From assembly GCA_963807925.1 (NCBI GenBank), contig CAWEDP010000002.1, positions 434,001 to 498,000 of the forward strand: 64,000 nt of DNA. The letters are read 5' to 3'. Origin of the DNA: CAWEDP01 sp963807925. GTDB taxonomy: Bacteria > Acidobacteriota > Vicinamibacteria > Vicinamibacterales > CAVVIG01. The notes under the pieces are model-generated. The model did not search any database. It was not told the DNA's origin and saw nothing but the letters and a program-made list of their open reading frames with translations. The first letter of the stretch is position 1; every line of letters begins with the position of its first letter. Position numbers and translations under genes: made by a program. This document shows, one piece after another, positions 8,938 through 18,297 of this stretch.

Positions 8938-10191
8938 TCAGGCGTACATTCCGCGGATCCGCGTGACCGCGGCGACGCGCTGGATGGCGACGATGTAGGC
9001 GGCGGTGCGCAGATCGACTTTGTACTTCAGCGCCGTCTGGAGCACCGCGTTGAATGCCTCGCACATCTTGGCTTCGAGTCGGTCGTTGACCTCGGTCTCC
9101 GTCCAGAAATAGCCGTAGCGATCCTGGACCCACTCGAAGTAGGACGCGGTGACGCCGGCCGAGTTGGCCAGGATGTCCGGCACGACGAAGACGCCCCGCT
9201 CGTGCAGCAGGCGGTGCGCCTCCGGGTCGGTCGGTCCGTTGGCTCCTTCGACGAGCACCTTCGCGCGGATCCCGGGCGCATTCTCGAGCGTGATCTGGTT
9301 CTCGAGCGCGGCCGGGATCAGCACGTCCAGGTCGAGGGCGAACAGCTGTTGGTTGGTGAACGGCTCGCCGCCCGCAAAGCCGTGCACGCTGTGGGTGCGC
9401 GCCGTGTGCTCCAGCAGCTTCGCGATGTCGAGCCCGGCCCCGTTGTAGACGCCGCCCTTCCAGTCGGTCACGGCGACGATGCGGGCGCCAATCCGATGCA
9501 GCAGCAGCGCCGAGACCGATCCGACGTTGCCGAAGCCCTGCACGCCGACCGTCGCGCCCTTGATGTCGATGCCGAGGTGCCGGGCCGACTCCCGCGTCAC
9601 GATCGTGACGCCCCGGCCGGTCGCCTCGCGGCGTCCGAGCGATCCGCCGAGCTCCAGCGGCTTGCCGGTCACGACCGACGTGGTCGTGTGTCCGACGTGC
9701 ATGCTGTAGGTGTCCATGATCCACGCCATCACCTGCTCGTTGGTGTTGACGTCGGGCGCGGGCACATCCTTCTCGGGGCCAATCGCATCCACGAGCTCGG
9801 CGACGTAGCGCCGGGTCAGCGCTTCGACCTCGCGGCAGGACATCATGGTCGGGTCGCAGATGATGCCGCCCTTGCCGCCGCCGAACGGGATGTGGGCGAC
9901 CGCGCACTTCCAGGTCATCCACGCTGCCAGCGCCGTCACCTCGTCGAGCGACACGCCCGGGTGGTACCGGATGCCCCCCTTCGCGGGCCCGAGCGAGATG
10001 TTGTACTGCACGCGATAGCCGGTGAACACCTGGATCTCGCCGTTGTCCATCTGGACCGGGCACGACACGATGATCTGCCGCTTCGGGTGCGTGAGGATCC
10101 GCCAGATGCCGGGTTCGAGGTTCAGAATGCGGGCGGCTCCATCGAACTGCTGGAGCATCTCCTCGAAAATCGATCCATGCGTGTCGGCCAT
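8938..10191 (-). CDS. gdhA: Glu/Leu/Phe/Val dehydrogenase (glutamate dehydrogenase)
   Basis: 417 residues. Reversible oxidative deamination of glutamate to 2-oxoglutarate. Seen are the substrate pocket GPAKGGIRYHPGVS, the active-site helix WMTWKCAVAHIPFGGGKGG (catalytic Lys), the nucleotide-binding VGVQGFGNVGS, PAALENQIT, and DILANSAGVTASYFEWVQ near the C-terminus. The frame is open 87 codons upstream, but that part is not protein-like; ATG 10191 matches the family N-terminus. A promoter (TTGACT-N18-TAAGTT) ends 11 bases before this ATG. Divergent from the mutase large-subunit gene. Confidence 0.93.
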   Translation of the reverse strand: MADTHGSIFEEMLQQFDGAARILNLEPGIWRILTHPKRQIIVSCPVQMDNGEIQVFTGYRVQYNISLGPAKGGIRYHPGVSLDEVTALAAWMTWKCAVAHIPFGGGKGGIICDPTMMSCREVEALTRRYVAELVDAIGPEKDVPAPDVNTNEQVMAWIMDTYSMHVGHTTTSVVTGKPLELGGSLGRREATGRGVTIVTRESARHLGIDIKGATVGVQGFGNVGSVSALLLHRIGARIVAVTDWKGGVYNGAGLDIAKLLEHTARTHSVHGFAGGEPFTNQQLFALDLDVLIPAALENQITLENAPGIRAKVLVEGANGPTDPEAHRLLHERGVFVVPDILANSAGVTASYFEWVQDRYGYFWTETEVNDRLEAKMCEAFNAVLQTALKYKVDLRTAAYIVAIQRVAAVTRIRGMYA

Positions 10192-10202
10192 GACAGGCGG
10201 CC

Positions 10203-10232
10203 AACTTAGCGTGGCCCGGCCGTGCGAGTCAA
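10203..10232 (-). promoter_or_regulatory. promoter of glutamate dehydrogenase gene
   Basis: On the minus strand TTGACT (10232-10227) and TAAGTT (10208-10203) are separated by 18 bases. The -10 element ends 11 bases before the ATG at 10191, so the leader would be very short. Confidence 0.5.
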
Positions 10233-10233
10233 C

Positions 10234-10265
10234 GTCCGGCGGACACCGTGTCCGGCGGACACCGT
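10234..10265. repeat. tandem 16-bp direct repeat
   Basis: GTCCGGCGGACACCGT occurs twice, perfectly and back to back, in the gdhA-mutase divergent gap. Each copy holds a short self-complementary core (GTCC-GGC-GGAC). It could be a regulator-binding site or a small expansion of the CCGG-rich repeat type also seen near 48.5 kb. Confidence 0.6.
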
Positions 10266-10282
10266 GGCGCCAAGGCGTCAAC

Positions 10283-10310
10283 CGGACCGGTCGGTCCGCC
10301 GGCATATAAT
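10283..10310 (+). promoter_or_regulatory. palindrome plus perfect TATAAT before mutase large subunit
   Basis: CGGACCG-GT-CGGTCCG (10283-10298) is a perfect inverted repeat placed where a -35 element should be. TATAAT at 10305-10310 matches the -10 consensus exactly and ends five bases before GTG 10316. No -35 hexamer is recognisable, so the palindrome is a candidate operator or activator site. Confidence 0.5.
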
Positions 10311-10321
10311 CCGGAGTGCCT

Positions 10322-11986
10322 ATGAAGGCGGCGGCCGACAGCGACAAACAGCCTTCGCAGCCCGACGCGGTCATGCCGGCCCCGCGGCCGTCCGCCGAGC
10401 GCCGCGCGTCGTTCAGTACCATTTCGGGCCGTCCAATCGAGCGGCTGTACACGGCCGCAGACCTCGAGGGATTCGACTACAATCGCGACCTCGCGGACCC
10501 GGGCGAGTTTCCCTACACGCGCGGCATCCACCCGACCGGCTATCGCGGCAAGCTCTGGACGATGCGGCAGTTCGCCGGGTTCGGGACGCCGCAGGACACC
10601 AACCGCCGATACCAGGCGCTGCTGCGCGCCGGCGGCACCGGGCTGAGCGTGGCGTTCGACCTGCCGACGCTCATGGGCCGCGACCCGGACCACGCGCTCT
10701 CGCTCGGCGAAGTGGGCAAGTGCGGCGTGAGCGTCGCCTCGCTCGCCGACATGGAAGCGCTCTTCGAGGGCATCCCGGTCGGCGAGATCACGACGTCGAT
10801 GACGATCAATTCGCCGGCCGCGATGGTCTTCGCCATGTATCTCGTGGTGGCGGAGAAGCAGGGCGCCGACTGGCGGACCCTGTCGGGGACGATTCAGAAC
10901 GACATCCTGAAGGAGTTCATCGCTCAGAAGGAGTACATCTTCCCGCCGCGGCCATCGATGCGGATCATCACCGACATCTTCGCGTTCTGCGCGTCCGGGG
11001 TGCCGCAGTGGAACACGATCTCGGTGAGCGGCTATCACATACGCGAGGCGGGCGCGACGGCCGCGCAGGAACTGGCGTTCACGCTAGGCGACGGCCTCGA
11101 GTACGTGCGGTGGGGCGTGGACGCCGGCCTGGACGTGGACGCGTTCGCGCCGCGCCTGTCGTTCTTCTTCAACGCCCACAGCGACTTCTTCGAGGAGATC
11201 GCCAAGTACCGGGCGGCGCGGCGGATCTGGGCGCGGGAGATGCGCCGCCGCTTCGGCACGAGCCACGAGCGATCGGTGAAGCTGCGCTTTCACGCGCAGA
11301 CGGCCGGCGTGTCGCTCACGGCGCAGCAGCCGTACAACAACGTCGTCCGGACCGCGCTGCAGGCGCTCTCGGCGGTCCTCGGGGGCACCAATTCCCTGCA
11401 CACCAATTCGCTGGACGAGGCGCTGGCGCTGCCGACCGAGCACGCTGCCACGCTGGCGCTGCGGACGCAGCAGATCATCGCCCACGAGAGCGGTGTCGCC
11501 TCGACGGTCGATCCGCTCGGCGGCTCCTATTTCGTCGAGACGCTGACCAATCAGCTCGAGGCGGAGGCGCTGGCCTACTTCGAGGCCATCGACCGCATGG
11601 GCGGGATGGTGGCAGCCATCGAGCAGGGGTTCCCGCAACGGGAAATCGCGGAAAGCTCGTATCGCTTCCAACAGGCCGTGGATCGCGGCGAGAAGGTGAT
11701 CGTCGGCGTCAACGACTTCATCGACGACGACGAGCCGCCGATCGACACCCTCTACATCGACGAATCGACCGCCGCCGCGCAGACCGCCGCGGTCGAGCGC
11801 GTCCGGCGCACGCGCGATGCCGGCCGGGTGCAGCGCGCCCTGGACCGCCTGCGGGCGGCGGCGCGATCGACCGAGAATGTCATGCCGCCGATTCTCGACG
11901 CGGTCCGCGCGTACGCGACGGTGGGTGAGATGTGCGACGCGCTGCGCGAGGTCTGGGGCGAGTACGAGGAAGTGCCGGTGATCTGA
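10322..11986 (+). CDS. methylmalonyl-CoA mutase, large (catalytic) subunit
   Basis: 554 residues carrying only the catalytic TIM-barrel part of methylmalonyl-CoA mutase; the cobalamin-binding domain is the separate next gene. Motifs: YTRGIHPTGYRGKLWTMRQFAG, GLSVAFDLPTLMGRD, TTSMTINSPAAMVFAMY, SVSGYHIREAGATAAQELAF, QTAGVSLTAQQPYNN and DPLGGSYFVE. Converts (R)-methylmalonyl-CoA to succinyl-CoA with adenosylcobalamin. GTG 10316 (VPMK) is an alternative start and fits leaderless expression from the TATAAT just upstream. MeaB and an epimerase-fusion gene, partners of this enzyme, lie about 35 kb away in this window. Confidence 0.95.
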   Translation: MKAAADSDKQPSQPDAVMPAPRPSAERRASFSTISGRPIERLYTAADLEGFDYNRDLADPGEFPYTRGIHPTGYRGKLWTMRQFAGFGTPQDTNRRYQALLRAGGTGLSVAFDLPTLMGRDPDHALSLGEVGKCGVSVASLADMEALFEGIPVGEITTSMTINSPAAMVFAMYLVVAEKQGADWRTLSGTIQNDILKEFIAQKEYIFPPRPSMRIITDIFAFCASGVPQWNTISVSGYHIREAGATAAQELAFTLGDGLEYVRWGVDAGLDVDAFAPRLSFFFNAHSDFFEEIAKYRAARRIWAREMRRRFGTSHERSVKLRFHAQTAGVSLTAQQPYNNVVRTALQALSAVLGGTNSLHTNSLDEALALPTEHAATLALRTQQIIAHESGVASTVDPLGGSYFVETLTNQLEAEALAYFEAIDRMGGMVAAIEQGFPQREIAESSYRFQQAVDRGEKVIVGVNDFIDDDEPPIDTLYIDESTAAAQTAAVERVRRTRDAGRVQRALDRLRAAARSTENVMPPILDAVRAYATVGEMCDALREVWGEYEEVPVI

Positions 11987-12003
11987 CGGTTCCAACTCGC
12001 AAT

Positions 12004-12023
12004 TCGCACGTACAATCGCACGT
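12004..12023 (+). promoter_or_regulatory. promoter region with duplicated octamer before mutase small subunit
   Basis: TACAAT (12011-12016) is a -10-like hexamer seven bases before GTG 12024. It is framed by two copies of TCGCACGT (12004-12011 and 12016-12023), 12 bases apart and sharing its end bases. A dimeric regulator on one DNA face would fit that spacing; this is inference. Confidence 0.35.
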
Positions 12024-12422
12024 GTGCGGAAGATCCGGGTCGTGATCGCAAAGCCGGGGCTCGATGGCCACGATCGTGGCGCCAAGGTGATCGCGCGCGC
12101 CCTGCGCGATGCCGGGATGGAGGTCATCTATACCGGGCTCCGTCAGACGCCGGAGCAGATCGTTTCGGCCGCCCTTCAGGAGGATGCCGATGTGATCGGT
12201 CTCTCGATTCTCTCGGGCGCGCACAACCACATCGCCCCGCGCCTGATGTCGCTGCTGCAGCAGCAGGGTCTGGACGACGTGCTGGTGCTGGTGGGGGGCA
12301 TCATTCCCGATGTGGACATCCCGAAATTGAAGAGCATCGGGATCAAGGGGGTATTCCTGCCGGGCACCGCGATGCAGGACATCGTCGACTTCATCCACGC
12401 CAACGTAAGGGCGCGGGTCTGA
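12024..12422 (+). CDS. methylmalonyl-CoA mutase, small (cobalamin-binding) subunit
   Basis: 132 residues forming one B12-binding Rossmann domain. The base-off/His-on motif GLDGHDRGAK (DxHxxG) is at residues 13-22, followed by SILSGAHNHIAPRL and the GGIIPDVDIPKLKSIGIKGVF segment, as in the C-terminal domain of mutases. It pairs with the large subunit 37 bases upstream to make the active heteromer. A -10-like TACAAT between the genes suggests a second transcription start. GTG start. Confidence 0.93.
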   Translation: MRKIRVVIAKPGLDGHDRGAKVIARALRDAGMEVIYTGLRQTPEQIVSAALQEDADVIGLSILSGAHNHIAPRLMSLLQQQGLDDVLVLVGGIIPDVDIPKLKSIGIKGVFLPGTAMQDIVDFIHANVRARV

Positions 12423-12447
12423 AGCGGATTTTCCCGACCTCCTGTAA

Positions 12448-12453
12448 TACGAT
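12448..12453 (+). promoter_or_regulatory. -10-like hexamer TACGAT before valS, predicted leaderless
   Basis: TACGAT in an AT-rich patch (GTAATACGATTTTCC) ends six bases before the valS ATG at 12460. No Shine-Dalgarno is present. Confidence 0.4.
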
Positions 12454-12459
12454 TTTCCA

Positions 12460-15100
12460 ATGTCTGACGCGTCGTTTCCGCTGACGAGCCTGAACCCCGC
12501 TCGTCTGCAGCTGCCCGAGAAGCCGGCGCTCGAAGGGCTCGAGGCCAAATGGATGGCGCGCTGGGAGGACGAGGGCGTCTACCGTTTCGATCGGACGCGC
12601 CCGCGCGCGGAGGTGTTTTCGATCGACACGCCGCCGCCGACCGTCAGCGGGTCGCTGCACGTGGGCCACGTGTTCTCGTTCACCCATACCGACCTGCTCG
12701 CGCGGTTCCAGCGCATGCGGGGGAAGGCCGTGTTCTATCCGATGGGGTGGGACGACAACGGGCTGCCGACCGAGCGGCGCGTGCAGAACTACTACGGCGT
12801 CCGGTGCGACCCGTCGCTGCCCTACGACCCGACGTTCGCGCCGCCGGTGCAGCCGCCGAAGCCCCCGGCGTCGATCTCGCGTCCCAATTTCATCGAGCTG
12901 TGCGCCCGGTTGACGGCCGAAGACGAGAAGGCGTTCGAACGCCTGTGGCGATACCTCGGATTGTCGGTGGACTGGTCGGCAACCTATGCGACCGTGGATC
13001 GCCGCTCGCAGCGGGTCTCGCAATTGGCGTTCCTGCGGCTGCTGGGGCGCGGCCTTGCGTACCAGATCGAAGCGCCCACGCTCTGGGACGTGGATTTCCG
13101 CACCGCGGTGGCGCAGGCCGAGCTCGAGGACCGGGACGTCGCGGCGGCGTACCACCGCATCCGCTTCGACCGGGCGGGCGACGGCGGCGTGCTCTCGGGC
13201 GAGGCGGTCGAAATCGAGACCACGCGGCCCGAGCTGATTCCGGCCTGCGTCGCGCTGGTGGCGCATCCCGACGATTCGCGCTATCAGCCTCTCTTCGGAC
13301 ACGACGTGATCACGCCGCTCTTCGGGGTGCGCGTGCCGGTCAAGCCGCACGCGCTGGCGGATCCACAGAAGGGCAGCGGGATCGCGATGATCTGCACCTT
13401 CGGCGACATCACGGACGTGACCTGGTGGCGTGAGCTCTCACTGCCGGTTCGCGCCGTGGTGCAGGCGGACGGCACGTTGCGGGAGGTCGAATGGGGAAGC
13501 GCCGGCTGGGAGTCGCTCGACGCCACCCGCGCGCAGCGGCACTACGACCCGCTGGCGCACCTGCCGGCGGCGAAGGCGCGCACGCGGATCGTGGAGGCGC
13601 TGCGCGAAGCCGGCGATCTCGTCGGCGAGCCGCGCGCCATCACGCACGCCGTGAAGTTCTACGAGAAGGGCGATCGCCCTCTGGAGATCGTCACGAGCCG
13701 CCAGTGGTTCTTCAGGACGATCGAATTCCGCGACGAGCTGCTCGCGCGAGGGCGCGAGCTGCAGTGGCATCCGCCCTATATGCAGGCGCGGTACGAGAAC
13801 TGGGTCAACGGGCTCACCGGCGACTGGTGCGTGAGCCGGCAGCGGTTCTTCGGCGTGCCTTTCCCGGTGTGGTATCCGATCGACGAGCGCGGCCGGACGA
13901 TGTACGAGCGGCCGCTGCCCGCGCGTGAGGACCAGTTGCCGCTGGATCCGTCAACCGCCGTCGCCGACGGGTACCGGGCCGAGCAGCGGGGGCGCCCGGG
14001 CGGCTTCGTCGGCGATCCCGACGTCATGGACACCTGGGCCACGTCCTCGATGACGCCGCAAATCGTCTGCCGGTGGGAAGAGGATCCGCAGTTTTTCGGA
14101 CGGACGTTCCCGATGGACCTCCGTCCGCAGGCCCACGACATCATCCGCACCTGGCTGTTCGCCACCGTCCTCCGATCGCATCTCGAACACGGGTCGCTGC
14201 CGTGGCGGCATGCGGCGATTTCCGGGTGGGTGCTCGATCCCGATCGCAAGAAGATGTCGAAGTCCAAGGGCAACGTGGTGACGCCACTGGCGCTCCTCGA
14301 GGAGCACGGGTCGGACGGCGTCCGGTACTGGGCGGCCAGCGGCCGTCCCGGCACCGACACGACGTTCGATCCGAACCAGATGCGCGTCGGCCGCCGCCTC
14401 GCCATCAAGGTGCTCAACGCCTCCCGGTTCGCGCTCGGCGCCGCCGAGCCGCAGGGCGCCATCAGCGCGCCTGTCGATCGCGCGATGGTTCGCGCGCTGA
14501 CGGCGCTCGTCCAGGACGCGACCGACGCGTTCGAGTCTGTACGACTACGCGCGCGCGCTCCAGCGGGCGGAGAGCTTCTTCTGGCGGTTCTGCGACGACT
14601 ATCTCGAGCTGGTCAAAGGGCGTCGCTACGGGGAGCAGGGCGTCGCGGGCGCCGGATCCGCCAACGCCGCGCTGACCGCGGCGCTCTCTGTGCTGTTGCG
14701 GCTGTTTGCGCCGTTCCTCCCGTTTGTGACGGAGGAAGTCTGGTCGTGGTGGCAGCAGGGGTCGATTCACGCCGCCCCCTGGCCCACGGTCGGCGAGCTC
14801 CAGGCGCTGCTGGCCGGCGACACGGCCGACCGCCGCGCGGCCGATCAGGCCGCCTACGAGTGGGCGACCGACGTGCTGTTCGAGGTCCGGAAACAGCGGT
14901 CGGAGGCCAGGCAACCGCTGAAGGTGCCGATCACCCGCGTAGCGATTGTCGGGGCGCGCGAGCACGTGCAGTGGATGCCGGTTGTCGAGGCGGACCTGCG
15001 GTCCGCGCTCCGCGTGCAGGCGTTCGACACGCGGGTGGGCGAACCGCGCGAGATCGTGGTCACCGGGTACGAGCCGGCCGCGCCGGCGGGGCACCCCTGA
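12460..15100 (+). CDS. valS: valine--tRNA ligase (one frame break)
   Basis: Class I synthetase charging tRNA-Val. ATP-site motifs: TPPPTVSGSLHVGHVFSF (HVGH equals HIGH) and KKMSKSKGN (KMSKS). The PMGWDDNGLPTERRVQ and editing-domain segments identify the ValRS subtype that opens PPPTVSGSLHVGH. The frame breaks at GTAC 14539-14542: ignoring T14538 gives FESYDYARALQRAESFFW, the normal anticodon-binding domain, and reading ends at 15100 with 879 codons plus stop. Without the correction the tail becomes arginine-rich nonsense to 15135. An essential gene broken by one base is more likely a sequence error than a pseudogene. Confidence 0.9.
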
Positions 15101-15131
15101 CCAGCAGAGCCCGGCAATCGGAGGTCCCGGC

Positions 15132-15974
15132 GTGATCGGTCCGCTCGATCCGATTCTCTACCGCGACATCGTGCGGCGCGCGCTCGACGAGGATGTCGGG
15201 AGCGGCGACGTGACGACCGAAGCGGCCGTGCGCGCCGACCAGCGCGCCCGCGGCGTGTTCATCGTCAAGCAGGAATGCGTGCTGGCCGGACGCGAGGTGG
15301 CGCTCGAGACATTCCGCCAGCTCGAGGCCGGCGTGGAGGCGTCCTTCGATCGACGCGACGGCGACTGGTGTGCGCCTGGCGCCGAGATCGGCGCGATTGC
15401 CGGGTCGGCCCGCACGCTGCTCACCGCCGAACGCACGGCGCTCAATTTCCTTCAGCGGCTGTCGGGGATCGCGACGCGTGCGCGCCGCTTCGTCGATGCC
15501 GCCGGCAGCGGCCTGATCGTGCTCGACACGCGCAAGACGACGCCGACGCTGCGCGTGCTCGAGAAGTACGCCGTGCGCGCCGGCGGCGCCACCAACCATC
15601 GCGTCGGGTTGTTCGACGCGGTGCTGATCAAGGACAACCACGTCCGCCTCGCCGGCGGCGTCGAGGCGGCCGTTCGTGCCGTGCGCGGACGGCATCCGGC
15701 CATGCCTGTCGAAGTGGAAGCGCAGAGTCTCGCCGAAGTCGACGCCGCGCTGCGCGCGGGCGTCGAGCGGCTGCTCGTGGACAACCTGTCGATCGAGGAG
15801 ATTCGCGAGGCGGTGCGGCGCGTCGCCGGCCGCGCGAAGGTCGAGATCTCCGGAGGCGTCACGCTCGACCGGCTTCCGGCACTGGCCACGACCGGCGCCG
15901 ATTTCGTCTCGGCGGGCGCGCTGACGCACTCCGCTCCCGCCATCGACATCAGCTTTGAGATTGAGCCGCTCTAG
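15132..15974 (+). CDS. nadC: nicotinate-nucleotide pyrophosphorylase (carboxylating)
   Basis: 280 residues. Makes nicotinate mononucleotide from quinolinate and PRPP in NAD synthesis. Motifs: EDVGSGDVTTEAAV at the N-terminus, LNFLQRLSGIATRARRFV, LDTRKTTPTLRVLEKYAVR with the quinolinate-binding Arg and Lys, GGATNHRVGLFDAVLIKDNH, EVEAQSLAEVDAAL, and the C-terminal ISGGVTLDRLPALATTGADF phosphate loop. The GTG start is preceded by GGAGG at 15120-15124 with seven bases spacing, one of the clearest ribosome sites here. It overlaps birA by 20 bases. Confidence 0.95.
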   Translation: MIGPLDPILYRDIVRRALDEDVGSGDVTTEAAVRADQRARGVFIVKQECVLAGREVALETFRQLEAGVEASFDRRDGDWCAPGAEIGAIAGSARTLLTAERTALNFLQRLSGIATRARRFVDAAGSGLIVLDTRKTTPTLRVLEKYAVRAGGATNHRVGLFDAVLIKDNHVRLAGGVEAAVRAVRGRHPAMPVEVEAQSLAEVDAALRAGVERLLVDNLSIEEIREAVRRVAGRAKVEISGGVTLDRLPALATTGADFVSAGALTHSAPAIDISFEIEPL

Positions 15975-16773
15975 CGACCCGTGGCCGGCCGGCTTCGAGG
16001 AGGCGTTCGGCCGGCTCGATGAGCTGGCCTCCCCGATCGGCCGTCGCGTCGTGTTCTTCGAGTCCACCTCGTCGACCAACGACGTCGCCCTGGCGCTGGC
16101 TGCCGATCCCGCCGCCGAAGGCCTCGTCGTCATCGCGGACCATCAGACGGCCGGCCGCGGACGGCGGGGTCGTTCGTGGCATTCGCCGGCGGGCGGCGGT
16201 CTGTACGTGTCGGTCGTGCTCCGCCCGGCGGCGGCGCGCGCGGATGCCGACCGCGCCACGCGGCTGTTGACCCTCGCCGCCGGCGTGGCGCTGGCCGACG
16301 GGATCGAGCAGGCGACGGCGCTCGCCGCCGATGTCAAGTGGCCAAACGACCTGCTGGTCGGTCGCCGCAAACTGGCGGGCATCCTTGCCGAATCGGTCTC
16401 CGGCGAGCCGCCGCACGTCGTCCTCGGGTACGGCATCAACGTGGGGGCGAGGGCGTTTCCCGGAGAACTGGACGCCCGCGCGACGTCCCTCGAGTCCGAG
16501 CTGGGGCGCGCGATCGATCGCGGAGCGGTGTGCGCGGCCACGCTGGTCGCCCTCGCGACCCGGTACCGCGATCTGTTGGAGGGCCGTTTCGATGCTATTC
16601 TCCACGCATGGAGCGACCGGGCGCCGTCGAGCCGCGGGGCGCGCGTCGCGTGGAACACGCCGGCGGGTCCACGAACCGGCACGACGATCGGGATCGACGA
16701 TCAGGGGGCCTTGCTGGTGCGCGTCGGCGGAACGACGGAACGAATCGTCGGCGGCGAAGTGACGTGGCTCTGA
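15955..16773 (+). CDS. birA: biotin--[acetyl-CoA-carboxylase] ligase, catalytic form without HTH
   Basis: 272 residues. Activates biotin to biotinyl-AMP and transfers it to carboxyl carrier proteins. The biotin/ATP loop is AGRGRRGRSWHSPAGGG, followed by LYVSVVLRP and the KWPNDLLVGRRKLAGILAE helix with catalytic Lys, then GYGINVG and a C-terminal SH3-like domain (TGTTIGIDDQGALLVR). There is no winged-helix N-terminus, so it is a class I ligase that does not act as a repressor. The TTG start overlaps the end of nadC; TTG 15961 is also possible. Confidence 0.9.
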   Translation: MRLSRSSDPWPAGFEEAFGRLDELASPIGRRVVFFESTSSTNDVALALAADPAAEGLVVIADHQTAGRGRRGRSWHSPAGGGLYVSVVLRPAAARADADRATRLLTLAAGVALADGIEQATALAADVKWPNDLLVGRRKLAGILAESVSGEPPHVVLGYGINVGARAFPGELDARATSLESELGRAIDRGAVCAATLVALATRYRDLLEGRFDAILHAWSDRAPSSRGARVAWNTPAGPRTGTTIGIDDQGALLVRVGGTTERIVGGEVTWL

Positions 16774-16801
16774 ACCCTGCCCTCTGAAGGGCGTGACGGT
16801 C

Positions 16802-17584
16802 ATGCTCCTCGCGATTGACGTCGGCAACACGAATATCGTGCTGGGCGTGTTCGACGGCGTCCGCCTCGAGCGGAGCTGGCGGCTGCTGACGCTCCGGGAG
16901 CGCCCGGCCGACGAAACAGGACTGATGATTGCCGGCCTCTTCGCGCACGACGGCATCGCGCTCGGATCGGTCGCCCACGTCGTGCTCGGATCGGTGGTAC
17001 CCCCGCTGACGCCCATCATGGAATCGATGACACGCCGGTACTTCGGGCGCGACTGCTTCGTGGTCGACGCGGAATCGAACGCGGGAATGCCGATCCTGTA
17101 CAAGAACCCGTCGGAAGTCGGGTCCGATCGCATCGCCAACAGCCTCGCGGCGTACGAGCAGTACGGCCGCTCCGAACAGCTCGCGCTGGTCGTCGCGGAT
17201 CTCGGGACGGCGACGACGTTCGACGCCGTCACGGCCAAGGGCGAGTATCTGGGCGGCGTGATTTGTCCCGGGCCGCAGATCGCCGCCGAGGCGCTCTTCC
17301 AGCGCGCGGCGCGGCTCCCGCGCGTCGATGTGCGCAAGCCGCCGACGGTCATCGGCCAGTCGACGGTCGGCGCGATCGAGTCCGGGTTGTTCTACGGCTA
17401 TCTGGCCATGGTCGAGGGGCTGGTCCACCGCATCACCCTCGAGCTCGGCGGCCGCGCCGGGTGCGTGGCGACGGGCGGCCTCGCCCCGCTCATCGCCCCC
17501 GACACGGCGGTGATTCAGCACGTGGATCCGGATCTGACGCTTCACGGATTGCGGCTCATCTGGGAGCGCAATCAGCCGCGCTGA
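16802..17584 (+). CDS. coaX: type III pantothenate kinase
   Basis: 260 residues of the ASKHA fold. First step of CoA synthesis, pantothenate phosphorylation. MLLAIDVGNTNIVLGVFDG is the phosphate-1 motif with the catalytic Asp, VGSDRIANSLAAY the pantothenate loop, VVADLGTATTFDAV the phosphate-2/metal motif, GGVICPGPQIAAEAL and CVATGGLAPLIA the adenosine part. ATG 16802 has GAAGGG ten bases upstream; GTG 16793 is an alternative. Follows birA at short distance; both are cofactor genes. Confidence 0.94.
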   Translation: MLLAIDVGNTNIVLGVFDGVRLERSWRLLTLRERPADETGLMIAGLFAHDGIALGSVAHVVLGSVVPPLTPIMESMTRRYFGRDCFVVDAESNAGMPILYKNPSEVGSDRIANSLAAYEQYGRSEQLALVVADLGTATTFDAVTAKGEYLGGVICPGPQIAAEALFQRAARLPRVDVRKPPTVIGQSTVGAIESGLFYGYLAMVEGLVHRITLELGGRAGCVATGGLAPLIAPDTAVIQHVDPDLTLHGLRLIWERNQPR

Positions 17585-17592
17585 GATGCAGC

Positions 17593-18297
17593 GTGGAGAC
17601 TGCCGCCTACTGCCGCGAAATCGAAACATATCTCTGCCGCAAGAACGACGGTCATCTGATTCGCGTCGTCGGTCCGTCGTTCGATCTTGTCGCGGGATGG
17701 GCGGGGTCCGGCGTGCCGCTGAAGGTGGCCTTCAGCGGCATCGACCGCTGTTTCGAGCGGTACTATCGCCAGGGTCCGCGGCGCCGGCCGGTCCAGATCG
17801 ATTTCTGCAAGGCGGACGTGCTGGACGCGTTCGATGCGTGGCGGCGGGCCGTCGGCCTGCCGGCCGCGGTGACGGAGGAGCCGGCGAGCGACACACCGCC
17901 GCCCGAGCCGTCCTCGTCGTTACCGGCGCACCTGCGCCGCGTGGTCGAACGGCTGACGAACGCGCGGGCGACGGGACGGATCGACGACAGATTCGACAGC
18001 GTCATCGACGCCGCCGGGCGCGAGCTCGATTGTTCGCGCGCCTCTGGCGCGGGGCTGCGAGGCGCCGCCCGCGCGGCGCTGATTGCCCGGCTGGCCGAGC
18101 TCGACGAGGACCTGCTGCAGCACGCCAGGACGGCGCTCGACGAGCCCACCAGAAGGGTGCTTCTGAGCGATGCGGATGCAGAGCTGGCGCCGTTCCGCGG
18201 GCGGATGACCGACGAGACGTACGAGAAGATCCGGCAGGCGGCCTACGATCGGCTGCTGCGCCAGCACCTGGGGTTGCCTGTCGTCACGTTTCGATAA
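17593..18297 (+). CDS. conserved hypothetical protein
   Basis: 234 residues with no signal peptide or membrane segment. I do not recognise the family. The N-terminal 90 residues (CREIETYLCRKNDGHLIRVVG, VAFSGIDRCFERYY) look like a compact conserved domain; a Pro/Ser/Glu linker follows around residue 95-110 (PASDTPPPEPSSSLPAHL), and the C-terminal half is helical and charged. The GTG start is seven bases after coaX, so it is probably in the same operon. It could be a helical nucleic-acid or regulatory protein, but nothing in the sequence proves this. Confidence 0.7.
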   Translation: METAAYCREIETYLCRKNDGHLIRVVGPSFDLVAGWAGSGVPLKVAFSGIDRCFERYYRQGPRRRPVQIDFCKADVLDAFDAWRRAVGLPAAVTEEPASDTPPPEPSSSLPAHLRRVVERLTNARATGRIDDRFDSVIDAAGRELDCSRASGAGLRGAARAALIARLAELDEDLLQHARTALDEPTRRVLLSDADAELAPFRGRMTDETYEKIRQAAYDRLLRQHLGLPVVTFR

